A stretch of DNA of 64,000 bases from Pseudacidovorax intermedius (GTDB lineage: Bacteria; Pseudomonadota; Gammaproteobacteria; Burkholderiales; Burkholderiaceae_C): contig NZ_QQAV01000005.1 of assembly GCF_003350475.1 (NCBI RefSeq), positions 62,001-126,000 of the forward strand. Reading direction: 5' to 3'. The notes below the pieces were generated by a model. That model was not told where the DNA came from and searched no databases. It saw only the letters and a list, made by a program, of their open reading frames with translations. Below are positions 25,435 through 34,464 of the stretch, in pieces. The stretch's first letter is position 1, and every line of letters begins with the position of its first letter. Both the position numbers and the translations under genes were made by a program.

Positions 25435-26262
25435 TCAGGGCTTGCCGCCGCCGCAGACCAGCACCTGGCCGCTGACGAAGTCGGACTCGGGAATGCACAG
25501 CAGGTAGACGGCGCCCGCGGCTTCTTCGGGCGTGCCGCCGCGGCCCAGCGGAATGGTCTGCTCGATGGACTTGAGGATCTGCGGATTCACGCCCACGCGG
25601 ATCTGACGGCCGGCGATGTCGATGCTCGCGTCGCTGCCGGCGGGCGCTTCGGTCAGGCGCGTCATGATGAGCCCGAAGGCCACGCTGTTGACGTTGACGC
25701 GGTAGCGGCCCCACTCCTTGGCCAGCGCCTTGGTCAGGCCGTTGATGCCGGCCTTGGCAGCGGCGTAGTTGGCCTGGCCGGCATTGCCGTAGACGCCCGA
25801 CACCGACGAGATGTTGACCACCTTGCGGTGCACCGGCCGGCCTTCGTCGGCCTCGCGGCGGGCGGCGTCGCGGATGAACGCCGACGCCGCGCGCAGCACG
25901 CGGAAGGGTGCCGTCAGGTGCACGGCCAGCATGGCCTCCCACTGCTCGTCGCTCATCTTCTGCACCACGTTGTCCCAGGTGTAGCCGGCGTTGTTGACGA
26001 TGATGTCGAGCCCGCCGAAGGTGTCGATGGCGGTGGCGACGAAGCGCTCGGCGAAGCCGGCTTCGGTGACGCTGCCGATGCAGGCCACGGCCTGGCCGTC
26101 GCGGGCCTGGATGTCGCGCACGGTCTGCTCGGCCGGGCCGGCGTCCAGGTCGTTGATGACCACGCGGGCGCCTTCGCCCGCGAGCTTGAGGGCGATCTCG
26201 CGGCCGATGCCGCGGCCGGAGCCCGAGACGATGGCGACCTTGCCTTCGAGTTTTCTTGACAT
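25435..26262 (-). CDS. Short-chain dehydrogenase/reductase, 3-hydroxyacyl-CoA dehydrogenase-like
   Basis: 275 residues. NAD(P) loop VAIVSGSGRGIGREIALKLA, VNNAGYTWDN, serine in NISSVSGVYGN and YAAAK active site. The tail PLGRGGTPEEAAGAVYLLCI is standard. In this operon it probably oxidises the 3-hydroxyacyl-CoA made by the MaoC pair. A longer open frame to 26604 runs over the MaoC gene and was rejected; the ATG at 26262 fits a GGGA-rich leader. Confidence 0.87.
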   Translation of the reverse strand: MSRKLEGKVAIVSGSGRGIGREIALKLAGEGARVVINDLDAGPAEQTVRDIQARDGQAVACIGSVTEAGFAERFVATAIDTFGGLDIIVNNAGYTWDNVVQKMSDEQWEAMLAVHLTAPFRVLRAASAFIRDAARREADEGRPVHRKVVNISSVSGVYGNAGQANYAAAKAGINGLTKALAKEWGRYRVNVNSVAFGLIMTRLTEAPAGSDASIDIAGRQIRVGVNPQILKSIEQTIPLGRGGTPEEAAGAVYLLCIPESDFVSGQVLVCGGGKP

Positions 26263-26308
26263 GGATTTCTTTCGGGAGGGAATGGGGGAGCGGATGCGGG
26301 GCCGCCGG

Positions 26309-26770
26309 TCAGCCGATCGCGACGACGGCCTCGCCCTGCAGCTTGATCTGGCCGGCCTCGTTGGTCGTCTGCAGCAGCAGCCGCGCACGGCGCTCGCCCT
26401 GCTCGACGACGATGTCGGCCACTTCTCCGGTGCAGCGGATGGCCTCGCCGACATGGGTGATGGCGGCAAAGCGCACCTCGAAGCGGCGCAGGGCCTGCTG
26501 CGGCACCCAGTCGGTGAGCAGCCGGCCCAGCCAGGCCATGGACAGCATGCCGTGCGCGAAGACGTCGGCCTGGCCGGCGCCGCGGGCGAAGTCGCTGTCC
26601 ACATGGATGGGGTTGTGGTCGCCCGAGGCGCCGCAGTACAGCGCCAGGGTGAGGCGGCTCACCGGTGGCAGTTGCAGCGGCGGCAGCCGGTCGCCCACGC
26701 GCAGTGCGGCGAGCTGTGCGGGCGCGAGCCGGGTGGCGGCGGGCGCGGTGTCGGCCAGGACCTCAGCCAT
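26309..26770 (-). CDS. MaoC-type enoyl-CoA hydratase, catalytic subunit-like
   Basis: 153 residues, a single hotdog domain. The hydratase motif is YCGASGDHNPIHVD followed by QADVFAHGMLSM, with the catalytic Asp and His of R-hydratases. It overlaps the preceding MaoC-N gene by eight bases. Two small MaoC proteins encoded side by side generally form a heteromeric hydratase, one chain catalytic (this one) and one chain shaping the acyl pocket. Confidence 0.9.
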   Translation of the reverse strand: MAEVLADTAPAATRLAPAQLAALRVGDRLPPLQLPPVSRLTLALYCGASGDHNPIHVDSDFARGAGQADVFAHGMLSMAWLGRLLTDWVPQQALRRFEVRFAAITHVGEAIRCTGEVADIVVEQGERRARLLLQTTNEAGQIKLQGEAVVAIG

Positions 26771-27206
26771 GGCGCATCACCGTCACGCTGCGCAGGTCGG
26801 CCACGTGCTCGCCGCGCTGGTTGCTCACCCGGGTCTGGCGCACGACGAACTCCAGCGCGCCGCCCTTCTTGTCGTAGATGTCCTCGATGCGCTGCGCAAA
26901 GCGCAGGCGGTCGCAGGCATGGGCGAGCCGGTGGTAGGCGAAGCCCTGCTCGCCATGTAGCAGGCGGCGGTAGTCCAGCCCGAGCAGGTTGCGGATGGCG
27001 GCCGGGTCGGGCGACTCCATCTCCAGGCAGAACAGGAAGGTGGGCGGCACCGGCAGGCCTGGATGACCCGCGGCGCGCGCCGCCGCCTCGTCGGCATACA
27101 CGGGGTCGGTCTGGCCCGTGGCCTTGGCGAAGAAGCGCAGCCGGCCCGGCTCCACGTCCACCTCGAAGGGCGGCATGGCATGGCCGATGTACTGGCGGTC
27201 GATCAT
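26763..27206 (-). CDS. MaoC N-terminal-type (FAS1-like dehydratase) hotdog subunit
   Basis: 147 residues. It reads PPFEVDVEPGRLRFFAKATG, QTDPVYADEAAARAAGHPGL then VPPTFLFCLEME, the MaoC_dehydrat_N pattern with weak or absent catalytic Asp-His. RLRFAQRIEDIYDKKGGALEF matches the second strand set. Start overlaps the thiolase stop by four bases and its end overlaps the next MaoC gene, so the two hydratase chains and the thiolase are tightly coupled. Confidence 0.85.
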   Translation of the reverse strand: MIDRQYIGHAMPPFEVDVEPGRLRFFAKATGQTDPVYADEAAARAAGHPGLPVPPTFLFCLEMESPDPAAIRNLLGLDYRRLLHGEQGFAYHRLAHACDRLRFAQRIEDIYDKKGGALEFVVRQTRVSNQRGEHVADLRSVTVMRHG

Positions 27207-28402
27207 GCGCCGACCTTCTCGTAGAGCGTGACCACGCAGGCGCCGCCCAGTCCCAGGTTGTGCTGCAGCGCCAGCCGCGCGCCTTCCACCTGCCGCTGCT
27301 CGGCCTGGCCGCGCAGTTGCCAGACCAGCTCGGCGCACTGGGCCAGGCCCGTCGCGCCCAGCGGATGGCCCTTGGACAGCAGGCCGCCCGACGGATTGGT
27401 CACCACCCGGCCGCCATAGGTGTTGTCGCCGTCGAGGATGAAGCGCTCGGCCGTGCCCTCGGGCGTGAGGCCCAGCGCCTCGTAGGTGATGAGTTCGTTG
27501 GCCGTGAAGCAGTCATGCAGTTCGACCACGTCCAGGTCTTCCGGACCCAGGCCGGCGGCTTCGTAGACCTGGTTGGCGGCGGCCACGCTCATGTCGTAGC
27601 CGACCACGCGGCGCATGTCGCCGCTGTCGAAGGTGCTGGGGCGGTCGGTGGTCATGGCCTGGGCGCGGATCGCCACGCTGGCATCCAGGCCGTGCTTGCG
27701 GGCGAACTCCGCCGAGCACACCACGGCGGCCGCCGCACCGCAGGTGGGCGGGCAGCACTGGTAGCGCGTGAGCGGATCGAACACCGTGGGCGCCGCCATC
27801 ACCTCTTCGAGCGTGAGCGTCTGCCTGAACACGGCCAGCGGATTGCGGGCCGCATGCTGGCGCGCCTTGACCGAGATGCGGCCGAAGGTGTCGGGCCGGA
27901 TGCCATGCGCGCGGATGTAGTCGCGCCCCGCACCGCCGAAGAACTGCGCCGCGCGCGGTGCGGCCGCGTCGAAGCCCTGGTGCTCGGTCATGACCTCGGC
28001 GAAGCGGGCCATGGGCGACGGGCGGTCGTCCCAGGCACCCTTGAGCGCACCGGGCTGCATCTGCTCGAAGCCGAGGGCAATGGCGCATTCGACCATGCCG
28101 CTTTCCACCGCCTGGCGCGCCAGGAAGAGCGCACTGGAGCCCGTGGAGCAGTTGTTGTTGACGTTGAACACCGGAATGCCGGTGAGGCCCACGCCGTAGA
28201 TCGCGGCCTGCCCGGCGGTGGAGTCGCCGTAGACATAGCCCACATAGGCCTGCTGCACCTCGCCGTAATCGACGCCCGCGTCCCGCAGGGCGGCCTGGGC
28301 GGCGCGCATGCCCATGACGGTGTAGGGCTCGCTGGCGCCGGGCTTGGTGAAGGGGATCATGCCCACGCCCACGACGTGGACGGTTCGGCCGGTTCGGGTC
28401 AT
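27203..28402 (-). CDS. SCP2/SCPx-type thiolase (acetyl-CoA acetyltransferase family)
   Basis: 399 residues. Catalytic cysteine in NVNNNCSTGSSALFLARQAV, histidine motif VELHDCFTANELITYEALGL (HDCF, typical of SCP2 thiolases rather than FadA), and SGGLLSKGHPLGATGLAQ with GHP. First gene of the beta-oxidation operon, downstream of the AraC gene. It probably cleaves the beta-ketoacyl-CoA. Mycobacterial Ltp aldolases look similar but act with a DUF35 partner, which is not present here. Confidence 0.9.
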   Translation of the reverse strand: MTRTGRTVHVVGVGMIPFTKPGASEPYTVMGMRAAQAALRDAGVDYGEVQQAYVGYVYGDSTAGQAAIYGVGLTGIPVFNVNNNCSTGSSALFLARQAVESGMVECAIALGFEQMQPGALKGAWDDRPSPMARFAEVMTEHQGFDAAAPRAAQFFGGAGRDYIRAHGIRPDTFGRISVKARQHAARNPLAVFRQTLTLEEVMAAPTVFDPLTRYQCCPPTCGAAAAVVCSAEFARKHGLDASVAIRAQAMTTDRPSTFDSGDMRRVVGYDMSVAAANQVYEAAGLGPEDLDVVELHDCFTANELITYEALGLTPEGTAERFILDGDNTYGGRVVTNPSGGLLSKGHPLGATGLAQCAELVWQLRGQAEQRQVEGARLALQHNLGLGGACVVTLYEKVGA

Positions 28403-28459
28403 CGGTGGTTCCTCTGGCGTTGCTCCATGGCAGCCAGTGTGGCCAGCGCACCCCTTGGG

Positions 28460-28490
28460 GCCAATCGCGGATCGGCGCAAAAGGATTGGC
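28460..28490. promoter_or_regulatory. Inverted repeat before the beta-oxidation operon
   Basis: GCCAATC at 28460-28466 and GATTGGC at 28484-28490 form a perfect 7-bp inverted repeat, 17 bp apart, in the only gap (28403-28526) between the AraC gene and the thiolase. It could bind the AraC regulator, although that family mostly uses direct repeats. Confidence 0.25.
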
Positions 28491-28526
28491 AGAAAACATC
28501 GCCGGCCCGGGGGCCGGCCCGCGCCG

Positions 28527-29603
28527 TCAGTGCGCCAGCTGCGGCTCGGCGGACGGTGCCGCTGCGTCCTGCGCCCGCGCCAGGTAGCGCTCGCGGTAGG
28601 CGCCGGGCGCGAGCCCCGTCCAGGCCTTGAAGGCGCGGTGGAAGGTGCTGGCCTCCGAATAGCCCAGGCGCTCGGCGATCTCGATCAGCGTGAGGTCGGG
28701 CCGCGACAGGTATTCCACCGCCACGTCGCGGCGCAGGCTGTCCTTGATGGCCTGGAAGCCCTGCCCTTCGCGCTGCAGCCGCCGGCGCAGGGTCTGCGGC
28801 GTCACGGCGAGCGACGCGCTCACCTGCTCCAGCGAAGGCAGCTCCTCGTGCAGGTGGCGGCGCAGCACGCGGCGGATGCGTTCGGTCAGGCTGGTGTGGT
28901 CGCGGTAGCGCACCAGCAGGTCGCCCGGCACGCTGCGCAGGAAGCCCTCCACGCTCTCGGTGCTCTGCACCACCGGCAGGTCGAGCCAGCGCGACTCGAA
29001 GCGCAGGCCCATCCAGTCGCGGCCCGCACTGACCGGCGCCTGGAAGAGGCGCGAGGCTTCGGAGCGCTGCACATTGACCGCGCGGTCGTAGACCACCTCC
29101 TGCAGCGGAATGCGCCGCGCCACCAGCCAGCAGGCCAGGCCGAAGGCGAAGAACATGAAGGAGCGCTGGGCGTATTCGAGCGGTGCCGACGGTGGTTGCC
29201 GCGTGTCGATGCGCAGCGTGACCAGGCCGCCGTGGCGCTGCACATGCACGCCGATGTCCGGCAGCACCTGGTGCGCATAGCGGGCGCCCTGGCGCAGCGC
29301 CTCGCCCAGCGTCTCGCAGCGCACCAGCATGCGGCAGCCGGTGGCGAAGGTGCCCAGCGGCACCGGCCGGCCGGCCAGGCCCCAGAGCTCGTCGCGCATG
29401 CGCCGCGTGAGCTGCACGACCAGCGTGGCGTACTGCGCCTGCGTGACACGCGCGAGGTGCGAGCCCAGCAGCGTGGGCGCGATGCCCGCGCGGCGCAGCA
29501 GCGCATCGCAATCCAGCCCGCGGGCGCGGGCGCCCTGCAGGATCTGGTCGACCTGTGCGATGGCGATGGTGTGCTGGACGGTGCGGGCGAAGCTGGGAGG
29601 CAT
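28527..29603 (-). CDS. AraC-family regulator with ligand-binding N-terminal domain
   Basis: 358 residues. The N-terminal two thirds match the Arabinose_bd (OruR/PhbR-like) domain, from IAQVDQILQGARARGLDCDA to about residue 210; the C-terminal double HTH reads LEQVSASLAVTPQTLRRRLQ and IAERLGYSEASTFHRAFKAW. Located between the CoA transferase and the beta-oxidation operon on the same strand, so it probably activates that operon in response to its acid or acyl-CoA. The ATG at 29603 was preferred; the frame stays open further upstream without similarity. Confidence 0.9.
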   Translation of the reverse strand: MPPSFARTVQHTIAIAQVDQILQGARARGLDCDALLRRAGIAPTLLGSHLARVTQAQYATLVVQLTRRMRDELWGLAGRPVPLGTFATGCRMLVRCETLGEALRQGARYAHQVLPDIGVHVQRHGGLVTLRIDTRQPPSAPLEYAQRSFMFFAFGLACWLVARRIPLQEVVYDRAVNVQRSEASRLFQAPVSAGRDWMGLRFESRWLDLPVVQSTESVEGFLRSVPGDLLVRYRDHTSLTERIRRVLRRHLHEELPSLEQVSASLAVTPQTLRRRLQREGQGFQAIKDSLRRDVAVEYLSRPDLTLIEIAERLGYSEASTFHRAFKAWTGLAPGAYRERYLARAQDAAAPSAEPQLAH

Positions 29604-29673
29604 GGCAAGGGACGCGGGCCGCGGCGGGCCGGCGCCGACCGTACCCGAAAGGCACCCGTGGCTCAATGGGGCC

Positions 29674-30870
29674 TCAGCCGATGGCGGCCACGGCCCGAAG
29701 CTGCTCCCGCTCCTCTTCGCTCCAGCCCAGTTCGGCCAGCACCTCGTCGGTGTGCTGGCCCGGCGCGGGCGCATCGTGCCGGACGGCGAAGTCATGCCCG
29801 CTGATGCGCACCGGCGGGCCGAGCTGCCGGTCGCCCGCGGGGGCCGTGACCGCCATGCCCCGGGCCTGCATCTGCGGATGGGCCAGGGCCTCGTCCAGCC
29901 GCAGCACAGGCGTGACGCAGCAGTCCTCCTGCGCGAACAGCGCGGCCCAATGGGCCTGGCTGTGCTGGCGCAGCGCGGCGGCGACCTCGGCCTTGACGGC
30001 ATGGCGGTCGGGCGCCTCGGCGTCGGGCAGGTGGTCCGCCAGATCGGGCCGGCCGATGCAGGCGCAGAAGCGGCGCCAGAACTTCGGCTCCAGGGCGCCC
30101 ACCGCCATCCAGCGGCCATCGGCGGTGGCGTAATGGTCGTAGCAGGCCAGCGCGCCGGTGAGCTTGTCGGCGCCCAGGGGCCGCGCGCGGCCGCCGCGCG
30201 TCACGGCCATGTGGGGAATGACGGCATGGGCCAGCAGGCCGTCGGCGATGGCGACATCCACATGCCGCCCGCGGCCGGTGCGACATGCATCGAAGAGCGC
30301 GGCCAGGATGCCCATCACTGCCGGCATGGTGCCGCCCAGCAGATCGGCCACAGGGATGCTGGACAGCGCGGGCGGCGCGCCCGCGCGGCCCATCTGGTCG
30401 GCCACGCCCGTCAGCGCGGCGTAGTTCATGTCGTGGCCCGCGGCATCGCGCATCGGCCCGGTCTGGCCGTAGCCGGTGATGCTGCAGTAGACCAGCCGAG
30501 GGTTGCGCGCCTGGGCGGCGGCCACGCCCACGCCCAGCCTGTCCATGACGCCGGGGCGAAAGGACTCGACCAGCACGTCGGCCCGCTCGCACAGCCGCAG
30601 CAGCGTCTGTACGCCCCCGGGCTGCTTGAGGTCGAGGCGGATGCCGCGCTTGTTGCGGTTGACCTGCCGGCGCACGCCGTCGACGGCATAGTCGCCGGCA
30701 CCCAGGTCCTCGATCTTGATCACGTCCGCGCCCAGGTCGGCGAGGTGCAAGGTGCACATGGGGCCCGGCAGCAGCCGGGTCAGGTCCAGAACGCGCACGC
30801 CCGCCAGCGGCGCGCCCTGGGCGCTCGCGGCGGGCGAGGTTGGATGTCGGTCTTGGGTGTCGTTCCACAT
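29674..30870 (-). CDS. CoA transferase family III (CaiB/BaiF type)
   Basis: About 398 residues. GVRVLDLTRLLPGPMCTLHL and ADLGADVIKIED at the N-terminus, catalytic aspartate in GHDMNYAALTG, and PVADLLGGTMPAVMGILAAL. Family III enzymes move CoA between acids or racemise 2-methylacyl-CoA; TRLLPGPMCTL is the form common in alpha-methylacyl-CoA racemases. It stands upstream of the AraC gene and the acyl-CoA operon and may activate or racemise the same substrate. A GTG three codons upstream is an alternative start. Confidence 0.9.
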   Translation of the reverse strand: MWNDTQDRHPTSPAASAQGAPLAGVRVLDLTRLLPGPMCTLHLADLGADVIKIEDLGAGDYAVDGVRRQVNRNKRGIRLDLKQPGGVQTLLRLCERADVLVESFRPGVMDRLGVGVAAAQARNPRLVYCSITGYGQTGPMRDAAGHDMNYAALTGVADQMGRAGAPPALSSIPVADLLGGTMPAVMGILAALFDACRTGRGRHVDVAIADGLLAHAVIPHMAVTRGGRARPLGADKLTGALACYDHYATADGRWMAVGALEPKFWRRFCACIGRPDLADHLPDAEAPDRHAVKAEVAAALRQHSQAHWAALFAQEDCCVTPVLRLDEALAHPQMQARGMAVTAPAGDRQLGPPVRISGHDFAVRHDAPAPGQHTDEVLAELGWSEEEREQLRAVAAIG

Positions 30871-30959
30871 GCGGGCCACTCTAGGCAGCGCGGGGCTGCG
30901 GGGGAATGGCCCAAAGCCTCATCCGGCTTCGCAGGAACGATCAGGCGCGAGTGCAGCGG

Positions 30960-31181
30960 TCAGGTGCCCGCCTTGTCGATCTGGTCGTCGTTGGTCGAGG
31001 CCCGCGTCCCCTTGAGGTGCATCTCGACGTCAGGCGCTTTGTCGCCCACGGCGGACACGGCTTCCTTCAGTTGTGCAGCGGTGACGTTGAGCTTGCGCTC
31101 CCATCGCTGAAGGGATTCGGCGGAGTCGATGTCGATGCGCTCGATGCCGTCGCCGCGAGAGGGTTCGGTGGATGGGGTCAT
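30960..31181 (-). CDS. DUF3606-family small protein
   Basis: 73 residues. The core IDIDSAESLQRWERKLNVTA, AQLKEAVSAVGDKAPDVEMH is the DUF3606 pattern, a short three-helix cytoplasmic domain of unknown role common in proteobacteria and often stress-related. GGAG lies seven bases before the ATG at 31181; the longer open frame is not supported. Confidence 0.75.
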   Translation of the reverse strand: MTPSTEPSRGDGIERIDIDSAESLQRWERKLNVTAAQLKEAVSAVGDKAPDVEMHLKGTRASTNDDQIDKAGT

Positions 31182-31390
31182 GGGTGAGGTCTCCAGGTGA
31201 CAGGGATGACTGGCCATGTTGCGGTGCGAGCCGTGGCCCTCCTGTAGGCTGTCGCCGCCCGGCATCGCGGGTGATTCAAGCGTGCCGAACGTTCAGCCAC
31301 GCAGCAGCGTCGTCCGACAACCGAGGGCGCATGCAGCCCGCGGACCGCACCCGTGCCGCTGGCACACTGCGCGAATTTCAAGGAGCTCCC

Positions 31391-31558
31391 GTGCCTTCTT
31401 CCGCCTCACCCCAGACCGCCATCCTGAACGTGAGCACCCGCCCCTTCTCGATCAGCGCCAAGGTCGAGGTGACCCCTGGCGGCATGTTGGCCATCGCGGC
31501 ATTGGTGACGGGGATTCTGCTGTCCACCGCGGTGATCGTGCGCGTGGCCAAAAGCTGA
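31391..31558 (+). CDS. Small single-span membrane protein
   Basis: 55 residues. AAGGAG at 31380-31385 and the GTG at 31391 give a well-placed start. A polar N-terminus (NVSTRPFSISAKVEVTPGG) is followed by one membrane helix, MLAIAALVTGILLSTAVIV, and a short basic tail RVAKS. No family recognised; the gene is too short for many annotation cut-offs. It lies between the DUF3606 gene and the SDR. Confidence 0.55.
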   Translation: MPSSASPQTAILNVSTRPFSISAKVEVTPGGMLAIAALVTGILLSTAVIVRVAKS

Positions 31559-31771
31559 AGGGCGGCCCGCGCCCCTGCCCCCCCGCCCTCCGCGACCGAG
31601 TGAGGCGTGCCCGGGAAGTGGGCTCCCGTCAGCCAACCGTCCATCCGGGCGCTCAGACGCTGTCTCCCTCGTCCGACGTCGAGTCCAAGGCGGCGATGCC
31701 CCAATCGCATGGCGCCGGCAGTACGGTGCCCCAGCCCACGAATCTCCGGGCTGTGTCGACCAGGGAAACGC

Positions 31772-32557
31772 ATGGACCTCCATCTCGAACAAAAGCGCGT
31801 GCTTGTGACCGGCGGCAGCTCCGGCCTGGGTGCGGCCATCGTCAAGGCCTTTGCCGACGCCGGTGCCCGCGTGGCCATCAACTACCGCTCCAAACCCGAA
31901 GCCGCGGCAGCGCTGGCCGATGCCTGCCGTCACACGGCGGCGGGCCGGCCGATCACGGTGCACGCGGACATCGCCGACGCGCAGGCCGTGGACGGCATGT
32001 TCGAGGCGCTCGACCAAGCCTGGGGCGGTATCGATGTGCTGGTCAACAACGCCGGCATCGACGGCGAGCATGCCCTGGCCTGGGAAGCCGACGCGCAGGC
32101 CTGGGGCCGCGTGATCGACGTGAACCTCAAGGGGGCCTTCCTGTGCGCGCACCATGCGCTGCGTCGCATGGTGCCGCAGAGGTCGGGCGTGATCCTCAAC
32201 ACGACCAGCGTGCACGAGACCATCGCCTGGAGCGGCTACAGCGCCTACTGCGCGAGCAAGGCCGGCCTCACCATGATGGGCCGCACCTTGGCGCAGGAAG
32301 CCGCGCCCCATGGTGTGCGCGTGCTCAGCCTGGCGCCCGGCGCCATCCGTACGCCCATCAACCGCGACGTCTGGGAAGACCCGGAAGGCCATGCCGACCT
32401 GATGCGAAAGATTCCCCTGGGTCGCATGGGCGAACCCGAGGACATCGCCGACATGGCGGTGGTGCTTGCATCGCATGCGGCGCGGTACATGACCGGCACC
32501 ACCGTGTTTGTCGATGGCGGCATGACCGACTACCCCGACTTCGCACACGGCGGATGA
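31772..32557 (+). CDS. Short-chain dehydrogenase, glucose 1-dehydrogenase-like
   Basis: 261 residues. VLVTGGSSGLGAAIVKAFAD binds NAD(P); VNNAGIDGEH, serine in NTTSVHETIAW, and YSAYCASK form the active site; PLGRMGEPEDIADMAVVLA and FVDGGMTDYPDF end it. Similar to glucose/sugar 1-dehydrogenases. Its stop overlaps the GH15 start, so it may oxidise the glucose released by that enzyme. Confidence 0.88.
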   Translation: MDLHLEQKRVLVTGGSSGLGAAIVKAFADAGARVAINYRSKPEAAAALADACRHTAAGRPITVHADIADAQAVDGMFEALDQAWGGIDVLVNNAGIDGEHALAWEADAQAWGRVIDVNLKGAFLCAHHALRRMVPQRSGVILNTTSVHETIAWSGYSAYCASKAGLTMMGRTLAQEAAPHGVRVLSLAPGAIRTPINRDVWEDPEGHADLMRKIPLGRMGEPEDIADMAVVLASHAARYMTGTTVFVDGGMTDYPDFAHGG

Positions 32558-34464
32558 ACGCGCCGCGTCCAACCCCTGTCCCTCGCACTGCGGTGGCCGA
32601 GGGTGAAGGTGCCGTGCCCGCCGCCCCTCCGCGCCGGATCGAGGACTATGCGCTCATCGGCAACATGCTGTCGGCCGCGCTGGTCGGGCGAGACGGCTCC
32701 ATGGACTGGCTGTGCCTGCCGCGTTTCGACTCGCCCGCCTGCTTCGCCGCCCTGTTGGGCGATGAGCGCCATGGCCGCTGGCGAGTGGCACCTGCGGCCA
32801 TCGAGGTCCAGGTGAGCCGGCGCTATCTGGCCGATTCGGCGGTGCTGGAGACACGCTTCCAGACCGCCACCGGCGTGGTCACGCTCACCGACTTCATGCC
32901 GCGCAATGACGAGGACCCGGCGCATGTCGATGTGGTGCGCATCGTGGCGGGTGTCGAGGGCGAGGTGGAGATGCAGTTCGATCTCACGGTCCGCTTCGCC
33001 CACGGCTGCACGGTGCCATGGGTGCAGCGCAAGGACTACGGCCTCGGCATGGTGGCTGGGCCCGACGCCATCGAGCTGCATGCCGACCTGCCCCTGGAAG
33101 GCCGCGGCATGAGCACACGCGCGCGCTTCACGGTGCGCGCTGGCGATCGCGTCCCGATGACGCTGGCCTACCACCCCTCGAACCGCCGGCCGCATTTCGT
33201 GGACGACCGCGAAGAGTCGCTGGAGCGCACGGTGCTCTGGTGGCACGACTGGGTGAGCCGCGCCACCCTGCCGCCGATGCCGCCGGCCTGGCGCGGCGCG
33301 GTGGTGCGCTCGCTCATCACGCTCAAGCTGCTGACCTACGCGCCCACCGGCGCCATCGTTGCGGCGCCGACCACCTCCTTGCCCGAAGCCATCGGCGGCC
33401 CGCGAAACTGGGACTACCGCTACTGCTGGGTGCGCGATTCCGCCCTCACCCTGTACGCATTGCTCAATGCCGGCTACCGCGAGGAGGCGCAGCATTGGCG
33501 TCAGTGGCTGATGCGCGCCGTGGCCGGCTCGCCGAACCAGCTGCAGATCATGTACGGCATCGGCGGAGAACGCTGGTTGCCCGAATACGAGCTGCCCTGG
33601 CTGCCCGGCTTCGAGGGCAGCCGACCGGTGCGCGTGGGCAACGGCGCCGCGGGCCAGATGCAGATCGACGTCTACGGCGAGCTCATGGACACGTTGCACG
33701 CCGCGCGCTGCGCCGAACTGCAGCCCAATGCCGAAGGCTGGTCCATGCAGAAGTCGCTGCTCGCGCATCTGGAGACGGTCTGGCGCGAGCCGGACCAGGG
33801 CATCTGGGAGACCCGCGGTCCGGCCCGCGCGTATACCCATTCCCGCCTGATGGCCTGGGTGGCGTTCGACCGCGCGGTGGCCGCGGTGGAACACCATGGC
33901 CGGGACGGCCCGGTCGAGCACTGGCGGGAGGTGCGCGATGCCATCCATGCCGACATCTGCGCGCACGGCTTCGACCCGACGCTTGGCACCTTCGTGCAGT
34001 ACTACGGCGGGCAGAGCCTGGATGCGGGCCTGCTGCTGATGCCCCAGGTGGGCTTCCTGCCAGCCACGGACCCGCGCGTGGCCGGCACCATCGCCGCCAT
34101 CGAGCGCGGGCTGATGCAGAACGGGCTGGTCCAGCGCTACTCCACTGGCGCCACCGACGATGGCGTGGGCGGTCAGGAAGGCGCCTTCCTGGCGTGCAGC
34201 TTCTGGCTGGCCGATGCCTATGTGCTGGCGGGGCGGCACCGCGATGCGGTGGCCCTCTTCGAGCGGCTGCTGGGACTGTGCAACGACGTCGGTCTTCTCT
34301 CGGAGGAATACGACATGCAGGCCGGTCGGCAGCTGGGCAACTTTCCGCAGGCCTTCTCGCACATCGGGCTGATCAACACGGCGCACAACCTGGCGACCGC
34401 GCAGGGGCCGGCGCGGCAGCGCGCCGCGCGGTCGGCGCCGGGAGGCCGTGCTCAGAAGGTGTGA
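32554..34464 (+). CDS. GH15 family glucoamylase/trehalase-like glycoside hydrolase
   Basis: 636 residues, the usual length for bacterial GH15. RIEDYALIGNMLSAALVGRD and DGSMDWLCLPRFDSPACFAA begin the N-terminal domain; RNWDYRYCWVRDSALTLYAL starts the alpha6/alpha6 barrel. The two catalytic glutamates are probably in QGIWETRGPARAYTHSR and GLLSEEYD. No signal peptide, so it acts on internal alpha-glucans or trehalose. Coupled to the SDR by ATGA overlap. Its last codons lie in the long palindrome at 34452. Confidence 0.92.
   Translation: MNAPRPTPVPRTAVAEGEGAVPAAPPRRIEDYALIGNMLSAALVGRDGSMDWLCLPRFDSPACFAALLGDERHGRWRVAPAAIEVQVSRRYLADSAVLETRFQTATGVVTLTDFMPRNDEDPAHVDVVRIVAGVEGEVEMQFDLTVRFAHGCTVPWVQRKDYGLGMVAGPDAIELHADLPLEGRGMSTRARFTVRAGDRVPMTLAYHPSNRRPHFVDDREESLERTVLWWHDWVSRATLPPMPPAWRGAVVRSLITLKLLTYAPTGAIVAAPTTSLPEAIGGPRNWDYRYCWVRDSALTLYALLNAGYREEAQHWRQWLMRAVAGSPNQLQIMYGIGGERWLPEYELPWLPGFEGSRPVRVGNGAAGQMQIDVYGELMDTLHAARCAELQPNAEGWSMQKSLLAHLETVWREPDQGIWETRGPARAYTHSRLMAWVAFDRAVAAVEHHGRDGPVEHWREVRDAIHADICAHGFDPTLGTFVQYYGGQSLDAGLLLMPQVGFLPATDPRVAGTIAAIERGLMQNGLVQRYSTGATDDGVGGQEGAFLACSFWLADAYVLAGRHRDAVALFERLLGLCNDVGLLSEEYDMQAGRQLGNFPQAFSHIGLINTAHNLATAQGPARQRAARSAPGGRAQKV

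Noticed and set aside
19418-30870. Operon read as a phenylacetate or cholesterol pathway
   Set aside because: No PaaABCDE oxygenase, PaaZ, Kst or DUF35 genes; only general beta-oxidation families are present, so no named pathway was assigned.
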